Assembly: GCF_016745835.1 (NCBI RefSeq)
Contig: NZ_JAERVL010000017.1
Location: 62,001 to 126,000, forward strand
Reading direction: 5' to 3'
DNA length: 64,000 nucleotides
Origin: Caldalkalibacillus salinus
GTDB lineage: Bacteria > Bacillota > Bacilli > Caldalkalibacillales > JCM-10596
The position numbers and the translations under genes are program-made. The notes beneath the pieces are model-generated. The model had not been told where the DNA came from. It did not search any database and saw nothing but the letters and a program-made list of their open reading frames with translations. Below are positions 18,422-27,300 of this stretch, one piece after another. Each line of letters starts with the position of its first letter. The first letter of the stretch is position 1.

Positions 18422-20001
18422 TATTCCTCTATGAACGTGTTTAAAAAATTCTCTGGGTGATGAGAGGTCGGTTGGAATCCTTGCACTTCTTGTCTAGACA
18501 CCAAATACATCTCTGGGGAGACTAAGAAAAGATTAGGCGTAAGGTCGATTAAAGCTTTTTGTGCCTCAGTGTAGATATCGATGCGCGCCACTTCATCACT
18601 TGTTCTCTTTCCTTCGTCAATGAGTTGATCATAGTTTTCATCTGAGAATCCCCATACATTAGCACTCCCATTCGTTTCAAAAAAGAAGCCTAACGCACGA
18701 TCCGGGTCTGTTCCTGCTCCATTCCTCCCCACGAGCATCTCGTGATCTCTGTTGCTCCAGGCATCAATATACTGCCCCCACTCTAGCTGCTCAATTTGTG
18801 CGTTAATGCCAATGACCTCAAGCTGTTGTTGTAAAACCTGTGCTGTCTCTATCATATCGGGGTAAGTCGAAGCGGTTGAAATCGTGGTATCAAAGCCAGC
18901 TCCGTACCCCGCTTCATCAAGGTATCGTTTTGCTTCTTCTATATCTTGCTGATACAGCTGTTCTTGTGACACGTCATAAGACCAATGACCTAATGACGGT
19001 GGTATTGGACCGGTGATGACAGCATCTCCTCGCCAAACCATATCGATTAACGCTTGGCGGTCAATAGCCAAACTGATCGCTTGACGTACCTTATGATTAG
19101 AAAAAGGTTCAACATCAAAATTAAAACCAACATAACTATACTGATTTGATTGATACCCATTCACAACCAAATCGTCATGATTTTCTACAAGGGGAATTGA
19201 CGGTGAAGATAATGGGGTGACGTGTACTTCACCTGTACGGATGGCCGCCAATCTAGAAGACTCGTCTTTCATCGTGACATAATAGATCCCATCTAATCGT
19301 GGTTGCCCCTCCATAAAGTACTTATCATTCTTCTCTAACATCACATGCGTATCAGGTACCCACTCCACAAGTTTAAAGGGACCCGTTCCCACCGCCACTT
19401 GCATTAAATCTCCGTGCTCCTCCACCACTTCTTGGGGAACAATGGCCGCATTAACACTCGCCACGTAAGATAAAAAGGGGCCATACGGCTCTTCGAGGAC
19501 AATCTTAATCGCGTACGGAGAGATGACCTCTATGTCCGAGATACGATCGAAGTAGGACTTTGCAATAGAAGCAGTCTCTGGGTCTAATATTCTCTCAAAA
19601 CTGTACGCTACATCGTTTGCGGTCATTTCTCTCCCATTATGAAACTGAACACCTTCACGTAAATGAAATATGTACGTGACATCATCGGGTTGTTCCCAAT
19701 CCACAGCTAAGTCCGGTTGCAATGTCATATTTTCATCAAAATCTAACAAACTGTTGTAAAGTTTCTCATAGATTCGTATAGACGAATGGGCCGGAACCTT
19801 GTGCGGATCTAAACCAGCTGGCTCCTGATCGTTGGCAAACGATAGTACTTGTTCACCTAGCATGTCCTCTCCACTGTTATTCGGGATGGATACCGTTTCA
19901 CTCCCATCTTTATCTGCCCCGCTTGAACAACTCACCAGTACAATCGTTGATAATAACAAAAATAAGGTGACGCGTATGACTGGCCGTGAGGATAAATTCA
20001 T
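18421..20001 (-). CDS. Extracellular solute-binding lipoprotein of a peptide/nickel-type ABC importer
   Basis: A 526-residue family 5 solute-binding protein. The N-terminus carries a lipoprotein signal (LLLSTIVLVSCSSGAD, lipidated Cys in the lipobox) so it is anchored outside the membrane. Typical family motifs include FHNGREMTANDVAYSFERIL, VGTGPFKLVEW and FSNHKVRQAISLAIDRQALI. GAGGAGG precedes the ATG. It is the first gene of the importer operon. The ligand cannot be told from sequence; peptides, nickel chelates or opines are all possible. Confidence 0.92.
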   Translation of the reverse strand: MNLSSRPVIRVTLFLLLSTIVLVSCSSGADKDGSETVSIPNNSGEDMLGEQVLSFANDQEPAGLDPHKVPAHSSIRIYEKLYNSLLDFDENMTLQPDLAVDWEQPDDVTYIFHLREGVQFHNGREMTANDVAYSFERILDPETASIAKSYFDRISDIEVISPYAIKIVLEEPYGPFLSYVASVNAAIVPQEVVEEHGDLMQVAVGTGPFKLVEWVPDTHVMLEKNDKYFMEGQPRLDGIYYVTMKDESSRLAAIRTGEVHVTPLSSPSIPLVENHDDLVVNGYQSNQYSYVGFNFDVEPFSNHKVRQAISLAIDRQALIDMVWRGDAVITGPIPPSLGHWSYDVSQEQLYQQDIEEAKRYLDEAGYGAGFDTTISTASTYPDMIETAQVLQQQLEVIGINAQIEQLEWGQYIDAWSNRDHEMLVGRNGAGTDPDRALGFFFETNGSANVWGFSDENYDQLIDEGKRTSDEVARIDIYTEAQKALIDLTPNLFLVSPEMYLVSRQEVQGFQPTSHHPENFLNTFIEE

Positions 20002-20126
20002 AGCCTTAGCCTCCTCTGTTTTTTAATCTAAGCGAAAATCATTTAAAAATATAAATTTCTATTTTTTATTAATTGCTCTATTCTATGAAACGTTTTTTTA
20101 ATATATGATCACAGTATGTAAGCATA

Positions 20127-20160
20127 GAAAAACCCCCATACCTTTCACTACATTGGGGGC
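20127..20160 (-). terminator. Terminator after the VOC gene
   Basis: CCCCCA/TGGGGG arms around an 18-base loop, followed on the minus strand by TTTTTC. It sits about 55 bases beyond the VOC-family gene stop. Confidence 0.75.
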
Positions 20161-20214
20161 GATCTGACCTAAAAATAGATTTCAGGCTAAAATATTAAAT
20201 TTTTGCGTCGCTCC

Positions 20215-20619
20215 CTACGATTGAGAGGATGCAACCACTTCTACTTTTATACGATCAGGGTCTTCAAAGTATACGGCATAATGCTCTGGGCCGCCGGCGT
20301 AAGGATGCTGATCACGATAAAGGATTGTAACACCTCTATGTTCTAGAGCTGTCGTGAGTTGATCTACTTGTGCTTTGGACTCCGCATGAAAGGCCAAGTG
20401 ATTAAGCCCTGTACGACACCGGTGATAAGGGACATCGAGAAAGCGGGCTTCGGTTTGGACCAATACAATATAAGTGTCACCTAATGACCAGCTCACACCC
20501 TGCTCCCACTGTTGATAGCGCTCATAGCCTAGTTCTTCTAATAACCAACCCCAGAACGTCACTGATAGAGACAAATCTGATACGTATAATTCGATATGAT
20601 GCAATAAACCTTTTGTCAT
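20215..20619 (-). CDS. VOC-superfamily (glyoxalase/dioxygenase-like) protein
   Basis: A 134-residue vicinal-oxygen-chelate protein with the paired beta-alpha-beta-beta-beta modules. LLHHIELYVSDLSLSVTFW begins module one (metal-ligand His), GLNHLAFHAESKAQVDQL begins module two (second His), and AVYFEDPDRIKVEVV ends with the family's Glu ligand. This resembles lactoylglutathione-lyase-like proteins of unknown substrate. The ATG at 20619 was chosen because GGAGG lies six bases upstream; a start six codons earlier would include the ribosome-binding site in the coding sequence. Single-gene unit. Confidence 0.88.
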   Translation of the reverse strand: MTKGLLHHIELYVSDLSLSVTFWGWLLEELGYERYQQWEQGVSWSLGDTYIVLVQTEARFLDVPYHRCRTGLNHLAFHAESKAQVDQLTTALEHRGVTILYRDQHPYAGGPEHYAVYFEDPDRIKVEVVASSQS

Positions 20620-20779
20620 ACTCACCCTCCTAGCCAAAAGTGGTGTTCTTATGATTCAGTCATCTCTTAGGCGTTTTACATTGGCTGCAATCCTACCAAA
20701 CATACATTCTTCATTTAGAGCTAAAGTCCTGCTTCTCATTCATGAGTGTGGTATTTAGCCATCCCATCTAGTCCGATAT

Positions 20780-20838
20780 ATAAAAAAGATAGGTTACCGT
20801 TTGTCATGTCTACTTTCATAGAGACAGCGGTAACCTAC
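20780..20838 (-). terminator. Terminator after the chemoreceptor gene
   Basis: AGGTTACCG/CGGTAACCT arms around a longer loop, then ATCTTTTTTA on the minus strand, about 50 bases beyond the chemoreceptor stop codon. Confidence 0.8.
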
Positions 20839-20887
20839 CTTCAATACGTATCTTTATAAAGATGGTTTGGACCTCAAACTTACCTTT

Positions 20888-22975
20888 TTATACTTTAAAC
20901 TTGCTAATCACTTTTTGTAAGCTCTGAGCCATCTGATTCAATGTTTCGGCAGAGGCAGAAACCTCTTCCATAGAAGCTGTTTGTTCTTCGGTTGCAGCAG
21001 CCACGCTTTGCGTGTTACTAGCTGACTGTTGGGCGATATTGGCCACATTTTCGGCTTTTTCAACCATGCCTTGCGCGTTTGTATTCACTTGTTTCACAAT
21101 CGTTGACACGTCCATCGCTTCATTAGCCACTTGCTCAATAGAGTGCACGATTTCGTTAAATACGTCACCTGTCATGTTGACCATATTAATACCTTCATCA
21201 ACCACTTTTGTTCCATTTTCAATAGAAACAACGGATTTATCTGCTTGCGTTTGAACTTCATCTATAATGTCTCGAATTTGGCCTGCTGCTTCACCAGACT
21301 GTTCAGCCAGTTTCTTAACTTCCTCTGCAACGACAGCGAAACCTTTTCCTTGTTCTCCTGCACGAGCAGCCTCGATAGATGCATTTAAAGCTAAGAGGTT
21401 TGTTTGGTCCGCAATATCTGTGATCAACGTTACAATGTTCGTGATCTCATTAGATTTTTCGCCTAAGGAATGAACGACTGATGCGGTGTCCGTTACCGTT
21501 TGTTGAATGACATTCATCTGTTTGACTGTTTTGGTCACCACTTTATTACCACTGTTGGCTTTTTCGTTCGTGGAATTTGTTAACTGCGTTACGTGCTGAA
21601 TAGATGAAGAAGCTTGCTCCATTCCTTTAGAAATTTCAGATGCACTTTCAGTAAACTGGATAGCACTATTCACCTGCACATCAGCTCCGGAGGAAATCTC
21701 TTGAACGGAAGAAGAGATATGATGTGCCGTATTTTGTGTTTGTTCGGCACTTGCAGATAACTCCTCTGATGTCGTTGCCACTTCTTCTGAATTGGAGTGA
21801 ACTTGACCAATTAAATGACGAAGGTTAGCGGCCATCTGATTAACAGCTTTAGAAAGCATGCCGAACTCATCATTAGAAGTGACAGATACCTCTTGTCTTA
21901 AATCTCCGTTGGCAATCGCCTCTGTTGCTGACATGAGTTTTCTTAGTGGATTGTTAATAGAGTTCGTGATCCAAAGCATGAGCGCGATACCGAACACGAT
22001 AGCAATGCCTATGATGACGATAGTCGTGATATAGATACCCTGACTCGCTGATGCAATCTCATCCATATCGATCGTACCCATAACAGTCCACCCTGTTTCT
22101 GGGTTAGTAAGGTAGACGGCTTGCATTTGTGTGCCATCATCGCTTGTATACTCAAACTGGCCTGCAGGGCTTTTTTGGAGATCTTCAACTAAATCTGGGT
22201 CGGCTTCCGTCCCTGCTTCAATTGTAGGGTGCGCAACGTATTTATAGTCTTGGTCTAAAATGGTCACATAACCATTTTCACCGATGGAAATACTACCTAC
22301 TTCGTTAGAAAGGTTGTCCAAACTTAATACAATACTCACAACACCGGAACCGTCTTGCGCTGCTGTAGATGGAACGACAATAATCTTACCGTCCTGGGCA
22401 ACAAAAGCGTTCCCAACAAAGAATTCTCCTCTATTATTCATGGCATCTATATACCAATCACGTTCTCTTGGGTCAAAGCCATCCGCGAAATCTTGTTGCG
22501 GAGAGTTAAGGAGCATCCCTCCAGACTCTGCATACTGAACATGGTCATATTCCTTTTTAACAGCCTTAACTGGGTCTATGATCATTCTCACATCGGGACT
22601 CGCCCATCCATCGACCATACTGCCTTTTACTGTACTAGATAGATACTCTAAGTCTTCAAATGTAGTTTGGATCAATTGACTTAAATCATAGTTAACAGCA
22701 TCAATTTTCTCTTCTGTATTGTTCATGATCTGATCCGTTATTTCTCCATCAGCACTTTGATAAGAAAAAATACCTAGTGCACCCGTAGGTATGAGTAAGA
22801 TCACTAAGAAAGCAATAATCAGGCGATTTCTTACTGTCATGCTTGTATCTAGCTTAAATTTGTCTTTCGGGTTGGAAGGTTTCTCCTTCCCTGTTCTGGG
22901 CGGGGTGTCTTGACTCGACTGAGCTTTGTTCCCCTTTTGGGTTTGTTGTTGAATGCGTTTCTGTAAGTCTTTCAA
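20888..22975 (-). CDS. Methyl-accepting chemotaxis protein with a dCache sensor domain
   Basis: A 695-residue transmembrane chemoreceptor. It starts at TTG with AGGAG nine bases upstream. An unusual basic, glutamine-rich cytoplasmic extension of about 48 residues precedes the first transmembrane helix ([19 protein letters not shown]). An extracellular dCache domain follows ([17 protein letters not shown] is typical), then a second helix near 315-338, a HAMP domain and a long coiled-coil signalling domain with the conserved hairpin tip [20 protein letters not shown] and [16 protein letters not shown]. It controls CheA and flagellar bias. The ligand is unknown; dCache domains often bind amino acids or organic acids. 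No chemotaxis genes are adjacent. Confidence 0.95.
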   Translation of the reverse strand: MKDLQKRIQQQTQKGNKAQSSQDTPPRTGKEKPSNPKDKFKLDTSMTVRNRLIIAFLVILLIPTGALGIFSYQSADGEITDQIMNNTEEKIDAVNYDLSQLIQTTFEDLEYLSSTVKGSMVDGWASPDVRMIIDPVKAVKKEYDHVQYAESGGMLLNSPQQDFADGFDPRERDWYIDAMNNRGEFFVGNAFVAQDGKIIVVPSTAAQDGSGVVSIVLSLDNLSNEVGSISIGENGYVTILDQDYKYVAHPTIEAGTEADPDLVEDLQKSPAGQFEYTSDDGTQMQAVYLTNPETGWTVMGTIDMDEIASASQGIYITTIVIIGIAIVFGIALMLWITNSINNPLRKLMSATEAIANGDLRQEVSVTSNDEFGMLSKAVNQMAANLRHLIGQVHSNSEEVATTSEELSASAEQTQNTAHHISSSVQEISSGADVQVNSAIQFTESASEISKGMEQASSSIQHVTQLTNSTNEKANSGNKVVTKTVKQMNVIQQTVTDTASVVHSLGEKSNEITNIVTLITDIADQTNLLALNASIEAARAGEQGKGFAVVAEEVKKLAEQSGEAAGQIRDIIDEVQTQADKSVVSIENGTKVVDEGINMVNMTGDVFNEIVHSIEQVANEAMDVSTIVKQVNTNAQGMVEKAENVANIAQQSASNTQSVAAATEEQTASMEEVSASAETLNQMAQSLQKVISKFKV

Positions 22976-23304
22976 TCTACTTCACTCCTATCCTTGTGCC
23001 TATCCGGCTATAAGTTTCTTTTTAAAGTATGTGTCTCTCCTATGTATTGATAGACCATCATATCATACAACAAATTTCTACAAATTATCCACGCTGGTAA
23101 AAGTGTCATTGTTTTAAAAAAACGGGATTATAGACCTAGTTTTAATCTTTAAATTTCCATTTGCATTGACAGTATATTTTTGTTAGCGAAAAATTATGAG
23201 TCTTGCTATTACGCTTTTTATAAAGCCAAATGTGTAGATCTGAAGCTGTAAAAATTAGTGAATGAAATTTCTGTAAAATGAGTCTTTTATACTATTTTTC
23301 GTAT

Positions 23305-23334
23305 TTGACAGCTTTTAAATTTATCGGTTATAGT
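23305..23334 (+). promoter_or_regulatory. Sigma-A-type promoter of the exported triple-RidA gene
   Basis: TTGACA at 23305-23310 and TATAGT at 23329-23334, 18 bases apart (TTATAG at 17). It leaves a leader of about 130 bases before the coding region. The remaining DNA from 22976 to 23300 shows no gene and must also hold the chemoreceptor promoter on the other strand, which I could not pick out with confidence. Confidence 0.6.
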
Positions 23335-23392
23335 TTAGTAGATTTTACCTACAAGCGGATAGGAGCGTGGTAACAAAATCACACTTAGAGAA

Positions 23393-23447
23393 AGAGACTG
23401 ATCCAAAAACTGGTTAAAAAGTCTCTAGTTTTCAAACTCTTTAGAGA
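23393..23447 (+). promoter_or_regulatory. Leader RNA with competing hairpins before the triple-RidA gene
   Basis: AGAGACT (23393-23399) can pair with AGTCTCT (23420-23426), or the overlapping TCTCTA (23422-23427) can pair with TAGAGA (23442-23447). The two stems exclude each other and lie just before the AGGAGG site at 23459. That layout could control access or elongation, but no ligand motif is recognised. Confidence 0.3.
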
Positions 23448-23469
23448 AACTATACTTTAGGAGGGGTTC

Positions 23470-24789
23470 ATTATTTTTACTCAATTAAAAGGTAAGCGTC
23501 AGTTTCGTTTAACAGTCCTTATTTTAGTCTTATTCGTCGCTTCATTTAGTCTAGTTCCAACAGGCGCGGCCGACTCTCACATTTCGCCAAACGGGGTAAA
23601 AACGTTGTATCCGGATGGCATGTTTGACCCAACCGGAACATGGAACCTCGGGACACGTGCTGGAGACTATGTTTATGCAGCCGGTATGAGAGGGATTGAC
23701 CCTGAAACGAACAACATAGTTGAGGACCCTGTAGAACGTGTACGTCAAGCATTTGAGAACATGAAAACGATCGCCGAATCTGAAGGGGCGACACTTGAAG
23801 ACACGACTCGTATTGTGGTTTTCGTCACCGATATGTATAGGTATCGTCCAATCGTGAATCAGGTACAAGAAGAACTATGGGGCGATGGTCCTTATCCTCC
23901 ACGTACCATCGTTGAAATTGACCGCTTGAATCAGGACGACATCTTTGAGGTACAAGGTACATTCTACGCACCTGAAGAAAGACAAAACAAACATGATAAA
24001 GTCCACACATTATATCCCGCGGGTGCGATTGAACCAACGGGCACTTGGAACTTAGGAACCCGTGCTGGAAATAACGTGTATGTGGCTGGTATGAGAGGGA
24101 TTGACCCTGAAACAAACACCATTGTTGAAGATCCTGAAGAACGCATCCGTCAAGCGTTTGAGAACATGAAGGTCATTGCAGCAGAAGGTGGCGCGGGACT
24201 TGAAGATGCCTCCCGTATCGTCGTTTACGTGACAGACATGTATAGATACCGTCCACTTGTTAACAAAGTGCAAGAAGAACTATGGGGAGACGGCCCTTAT
24301 CCGCCACGTACCATTGTTGAAGTTGATCGTCTGAACCAAGATGATATCTTTGAAGTTGAAGGCACATTCTATGCGCCAGAAAAGAATACCAAGGCGGATG
24401 TCATAACCCTTTCACCAGAAGGCGCGATTGAACCAACGGGGACTTGGGACCTAGGGACGCGTGCTGGAGATAACATCTATGTCGCCGGAATGAGAGGCAT
24501 TGACCCTGAAACGAACACGATTGTTGAGGACCCTAAAGAACGCATCCGTCAAGCGTTTGAAAATATGAAATTAATCGCAGAATCTGAAGGCGCAACTTTA
24601 CAGGATGCCTCTCGCATCGTCGTTTACGTGACAGATATGTATCGATACCGTCCACTTGTCAACGAGGTGCAGAAAGAGCTATGGGGAGACCGTCCTTACC
24701 CTCCACGTACGATCATTGAAATCGATCGTCTGAACCAAGATGACATATTCGAAGTGGAAGGGACTTTCTACGCACCTGTAGCAGAGTAG
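23470..24789 (+). CDS. Exported protein of three tandem RidA (YjgF/YER057c) domains; probable AUU start
   Basis: RidA proteins are normally single ~130-residue domains that form trimers and hydrolyse reactive enamines/imines. Here three complete copies are fused (start points near 23602, 24010 and 24406). Each has GTWxLGTRAG, AGMRGIDPET, RQAFENMK, YVTDMYRYRP (FVTDMYRYRP in copy one) and YPPRT...FEVxGTFYAP, which retain the family's Arg and Glu of the active-site cleft. An N-terminal segment KGKRQFRLTVLILVLFVASF ending near TGAADS is a signal peptide. In that frame a stop lies at 23458 and there is no ATG, GTG, TTG or CTG before the signal peptide; AGGAGG at 23459-23464 points to ATT at 23470 as start. 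The product (about 439 residues) is probably a secreted, covalently linked pseudo-trimer. If the start assumption fails, the gene begins at ATG 23605 without a signal peptide. Confidence 0.82.
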   Translation: MIFTQLKGKRQFRLTVLILVLFVASFSLVPTGAADSHISPNGVKTLYPDGMFDPTGTWNLGTRAGDYVYAAGMRGIDPETNNIVEDPVERVRQAFENMKTIAESEGATLEDTTRIVVFVTDMYRYRPIVNQVQEELWGDGPYPPRTIVEIDRLNQDDIFEVQGTFYAPEERQNKHDKVHTLYPAGAIEPTGTWNLGTRAGNNVYVAGMRGIDPETNTIVEDPEERIRQAFENMKVIAAEGGAGLEDASRIVVYVTDMYRYRPLVNKVQEELWGDGPYPPRTIVEVDRLNQDDIFEVEGTFYAPEKNTKADVITLSPEGAIEPTGTWDLGTRAGDNIYVAGMRGIDPETNTIVEDPKERIRQAFENMKLIAESEGATLQDASRIVVYVTDMYRYRPLVNEVQKELWGDRPYPPRTIIEIDRLNQDDIFEVEGTFYAPVAE

Positions 24790-24843
24790 AAGCAAAGTAA
24801 GCAAAGAAAACATCATCAAAAATCTCATTTATAGAGCTATAAG

Positions 24844-24875
24844 AGCCCTCTTCATCTAAGAAGAGGGCTTTTACT
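24844..24875 (+). terminator. Terminator after the triple-RidA gene
   Basis: Ten-base arms AGCCCTCTTC/GAAGAGGGCT (24844-24853 and 24860-24869) with a six-base loop, followed by TTTT. It lies 55 bases after the stop codon. Confidence 0.85.
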
Positions 24876-24970
24876 GTCTCTTTTTATTACTGTTGTTAGG
24901 TGTGTTTTTACTGAGATGTCCTGAATGATTTATCTGTTAATATTACTAGTTAATATTACTCTTAATTCGA

Positions 24971-25888
24971 TTATGAGCGGTGCTGCTTATACACGCTTTG
25001 CTTTGAAATGTCCTCAATAGCTTTGATTTCAGCAGGGGTAAGTGGCGAAGTATGGGCCGTTTCAAGAATTTCCTGAAGTTGTTCAAGGCGACTCGCTCCC
25101 GGTATCACTGTGGCCACAGCGGGATGATTGAGCGTATAGCGTAAAGCTAGTTGGGCAAAGGTACGGCCACTTGATGCCATACGTTGCAACTGAGGTAAGA
25201 CATCCTTTAATTCATGCTCGGAGTGGTCCAAGTAACCTTTTTCCGTTAGTTTATTCTCCCACCGATCTGTTAATAATCCTTTGGCGACAGGTCCACGCAC
25301 GATCGCACTAATCTTGTTCTGATGCATGAGGTCGAGTGTTTCCTCTTCTGGACGTCGATCTAGGATACTGTATTGCGTAAGGATAGAGACAATATTTGAT
25401 CGTTTGACGTATGCCTTAATCACATTAGGACGAATAGAGGAAATGCCGTAATAACGGATCCACCCCTCTTGCTTCAGTTCCTCAAACGCCTCTATGGTTT
25501 CATCAATCGGGTCATCAATCGTTCCCCCGTGTAATTGGTATAAATCTATATAATCTGTCTGCAGGCGCCGAAGGCTCTCTTTTACACCTGATTTAATGTG
25601 TGCTTTACTAGGGTCCCAATACCATCCGTCCCCGTTTTCGCTCCAGCGGTTCCCCACCTTCGTCGCCAGGATGACGTCCTGACGCTTCCCCTGTAACGCT
25701 TGACCGACAAGTGTTTCATTATACCCGCGTTCGTATAGGTCCGCAGTATCTAAGAAGTTAACGCCTTGGTCTATGGCCTCGTGAATCATGCTGATCCCTT
25801 GCGCTTCACTCTCACGTTCAAAGGACATACACCCTAACCCGATCTCACTGACATATAAGTCGCTTTGTCCTAACTGATTTTTCTTCAC
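24971..25888 (-). CDS. Aldo/keto reductase
   Basis: A 305-residue NADPH-dependent aldo/keto reductase that reduces aldehydes or ketones to alcohols. The catalytic tetrad is visible: Asp in FLDTADLY, the Tyr of the same motif, Lys in ILATKVG and His in YQLHGG. Also present are GLGCMSFE near the start and TVIPGASRLEQLQE, part of the cofactor site. GTG at 25888 is the start, with AAGGAG nine bases upstream. Resembles the YqkF/perakine-reductase-like branch. Substrate unknown. Single gene; the terminator downstream of nfo lies upstream of it. Confidence 0.93.
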   Translation of the reverse strand: MKKNQLGQSDLYVSEIGLGCMSFERESEAQGISMIHEAIDQGVNFLDTADLYERGYNETLVGQALQGKRQDVILATKVGNRWSENGDGWYWDPSKAHIKSGVKESLRRLQTDYIDLYQLHGGTIDDPIDETIEAFEELKQEGWIRYYGISSIRPNVIKAYVKRSNIVSILTQYSILDRRPEEETLDLMHQNKISAIVRGPVAKGLLTDRWENKLTEKGYLDHSEHELKDVLPQLQRMASSGRTFAQLALRYTLNHPAVATVIPGASRLEQLQEILETAHTSPLTPAEIKAIEDISKQSVYKQHRS

Positions 25889-25981
25889 TTTTATCTCTCC
25901 TTCATTTTCTCATTAAAGCTTGTCAAAAAGTCTTTATGTAGAGAACACCCTTGATATCTGCTATACACCAAGATCACGTCC

Positions 25982-26025
25982 AAAAAAACTAGCCCATGAA
26001 CGACAATATCGTCCCGACTAGTTTT
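25982..26025 (-). terminator. Terminator after nfo
   Basis: AAAACTAG/CTAGTTTT arms with an inner ACGA/TCGT stem, followed on the minus strand by seven T. Sixteen bases beyond the nfo stop codon. Confidence 0.8.
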
Positions 26026-26040
26026 GAGGTGTGAGGGAAT

Positions 26041-26910
26041 TTATTTTAGAGACGATTCTGCAAGGTTAGCGTCGTCGTCACCTCGAATGTAGGCGATCTC
26101 TTCTTTGTACTGCCCGAAAGGCGTTTCCAAGATAATAGGAAGGTCCTTGATGGCTTCATGGTGACAAATATCGCGTAGCGCTTCCTTTGGAATATGTCCG
26201 TCTGAAGCACCTATGTTAGCATGACGGTCTTTTCTCGCACCTAAATCATATTTGGAGTCATTGAGATGCAGCACCTTCAATCGGTCTAGTCCTACGATGC
26301 GATCAAAGTCCTTCATGACAGTATCAAAATCATTGACGATATCGTAACCATACGCAAAGTTATGGCAGGTGTCCATACATACACCGAGAACATGACGCTT
26401 GTCTTCATCTACCCCTTCTATAATTTGGGCAATCTCTTCAAAGCTGTTACCGACTTTACTTCCATCACCAGCCATCGTTTCTAATAAAACATTGACCTGC
26501 TCCTCACCAGTTAAAATTTGATTCAAGGAGCGAATGATATTATCCACCCCAACCTCAACACCTTGTTTCACATGCGACCCTGGGTGAAACACTAAATTCG
26601 GAATGCCGAGGTATTCAGTACGCTTAATTTCATCGGCGAGCACTTCTTTCCCAATATTCCGTGCCTTGGACTCTCCTCCTAAATTAATATAATAAGGGGC
26701 GTGGACCACAACATCTTTAATATCTAGCCCATTTTCTTTCATCAGATCAAGGGCTTCTTCCTTATGAAATTTTGAAATATCTCTCGCCTTGCCTCCACGG
26801 TTACTTCTCGTGTAAATCATAAAGCTTGTCGCTTCATAAGATAGGCTCTCTTTTACTGCTGCGAGTAGTCCTTTTCCAGCAATACTAACGTTAGCACCAA
26901 TTTTTAACAT
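26041..26910 (-). CDS. nfo: Endonuclease IV (AP endonuclease)
   Basis: Cuts DNA 5' to abasic sites and removes 3' blocking groups in base-excision repair; uses three Zn ions. About 289 residues, the usual length. Family signatures: MLKIGANVSIAGKGLL at the start, VVHAPYYINLG, LVFHPGSH, LLETMAGDG, GVCMDTCHNFAYGYD, LKVLHLNDSK and RHANIGASDGHIP, with the metal-binding His, Glu and Asp residues in place. The ATG at 26910 was chosen because AAGGAG is eight bases upstream and MLKIGAN is the family's N-terminus; twelve further in-frame codons upstream are unlikely to be translated. Cytoplasmic. Confidence 0.95.
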   Translation of the reverse strand: MLKIGANVSIAGKGLLAAVKESLSYEATSFMIYTRSNRGGKARDISKFHKEEALDLMKENGLDIKDVVVHAPYYINLGGESKARNIGKEVLADEIKRTEYLGIPNLVFHPGSHVKQGVEVGVDNIIRSLNQILTGEEQVNVLLETMAGDGSKVGNSFEEIAQIIEGVDEDKRHVLGVCMDTCHNFAYGYDIVNDFDTVMKDFDRIVGLDRLKVLHLNDSKYDLGARKDRHANIGASDGHIPKEALRDICHHEAIKDLPIILETPFGQYKEEIAYIRGDDDANLAESSLK

Positions 26911-27150
26911 GTCAATATCTCCTTTGACTTCTACATTACTCTCCATATTTACAGTGATATTAGCATTATAGCATTCTTCCCATACAAAAATAAGTATGAT
27001 GCTTGATTTGGCATCACGATCTCAGTGTTTCCTCCCTAAAAGCAAAGCCACTAGGTTTTACAGACACATCCCCAGGGTTGGCGCGTTCTAAAACATCAGA
27101 TTTAAGGGCACCTCCCCAAATTAGGCTCTTACACAGGGCATGAGTCTATA

Positions 27151-27177
27151 GCATAGTGAATCATAACGCCATACACT
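27151..27177 (+). promoter_or_regulatory. Possible sigma-E-type promoter before the proline/glycine-rich gene
   Basis: GCATAGT (27151-27157) and CATACACT (27170-27177), 12 bases apart, resemble the sporulation sigma-E consensus with one mismatch in the -35. Otherwise the 390 bases from 26911 to 27300 show no gene or clear structure. Spacing to the start codon is long (about 120 bases), so this is tentative. Confidence 0.3.
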
Positions 27178-27300
27178 TTAGTGAAAACACCTATTAGAGG
27201 AGCATGATCAGAGTGCTCTAAAATTGTCTAAGAAAATCGCTTTGATTGCTTTAATCGTTTTATCACTGAGTACATCCATGACATTAATCAGGAAAGGACG

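Noticed and set aside
22976-23040. Sigma-D promoter for the chemoreceptor
   Set aside because: GCCGGATA resembles a sigma-D -10, but the spacing to any TAAA is 12-14 instead of 15.
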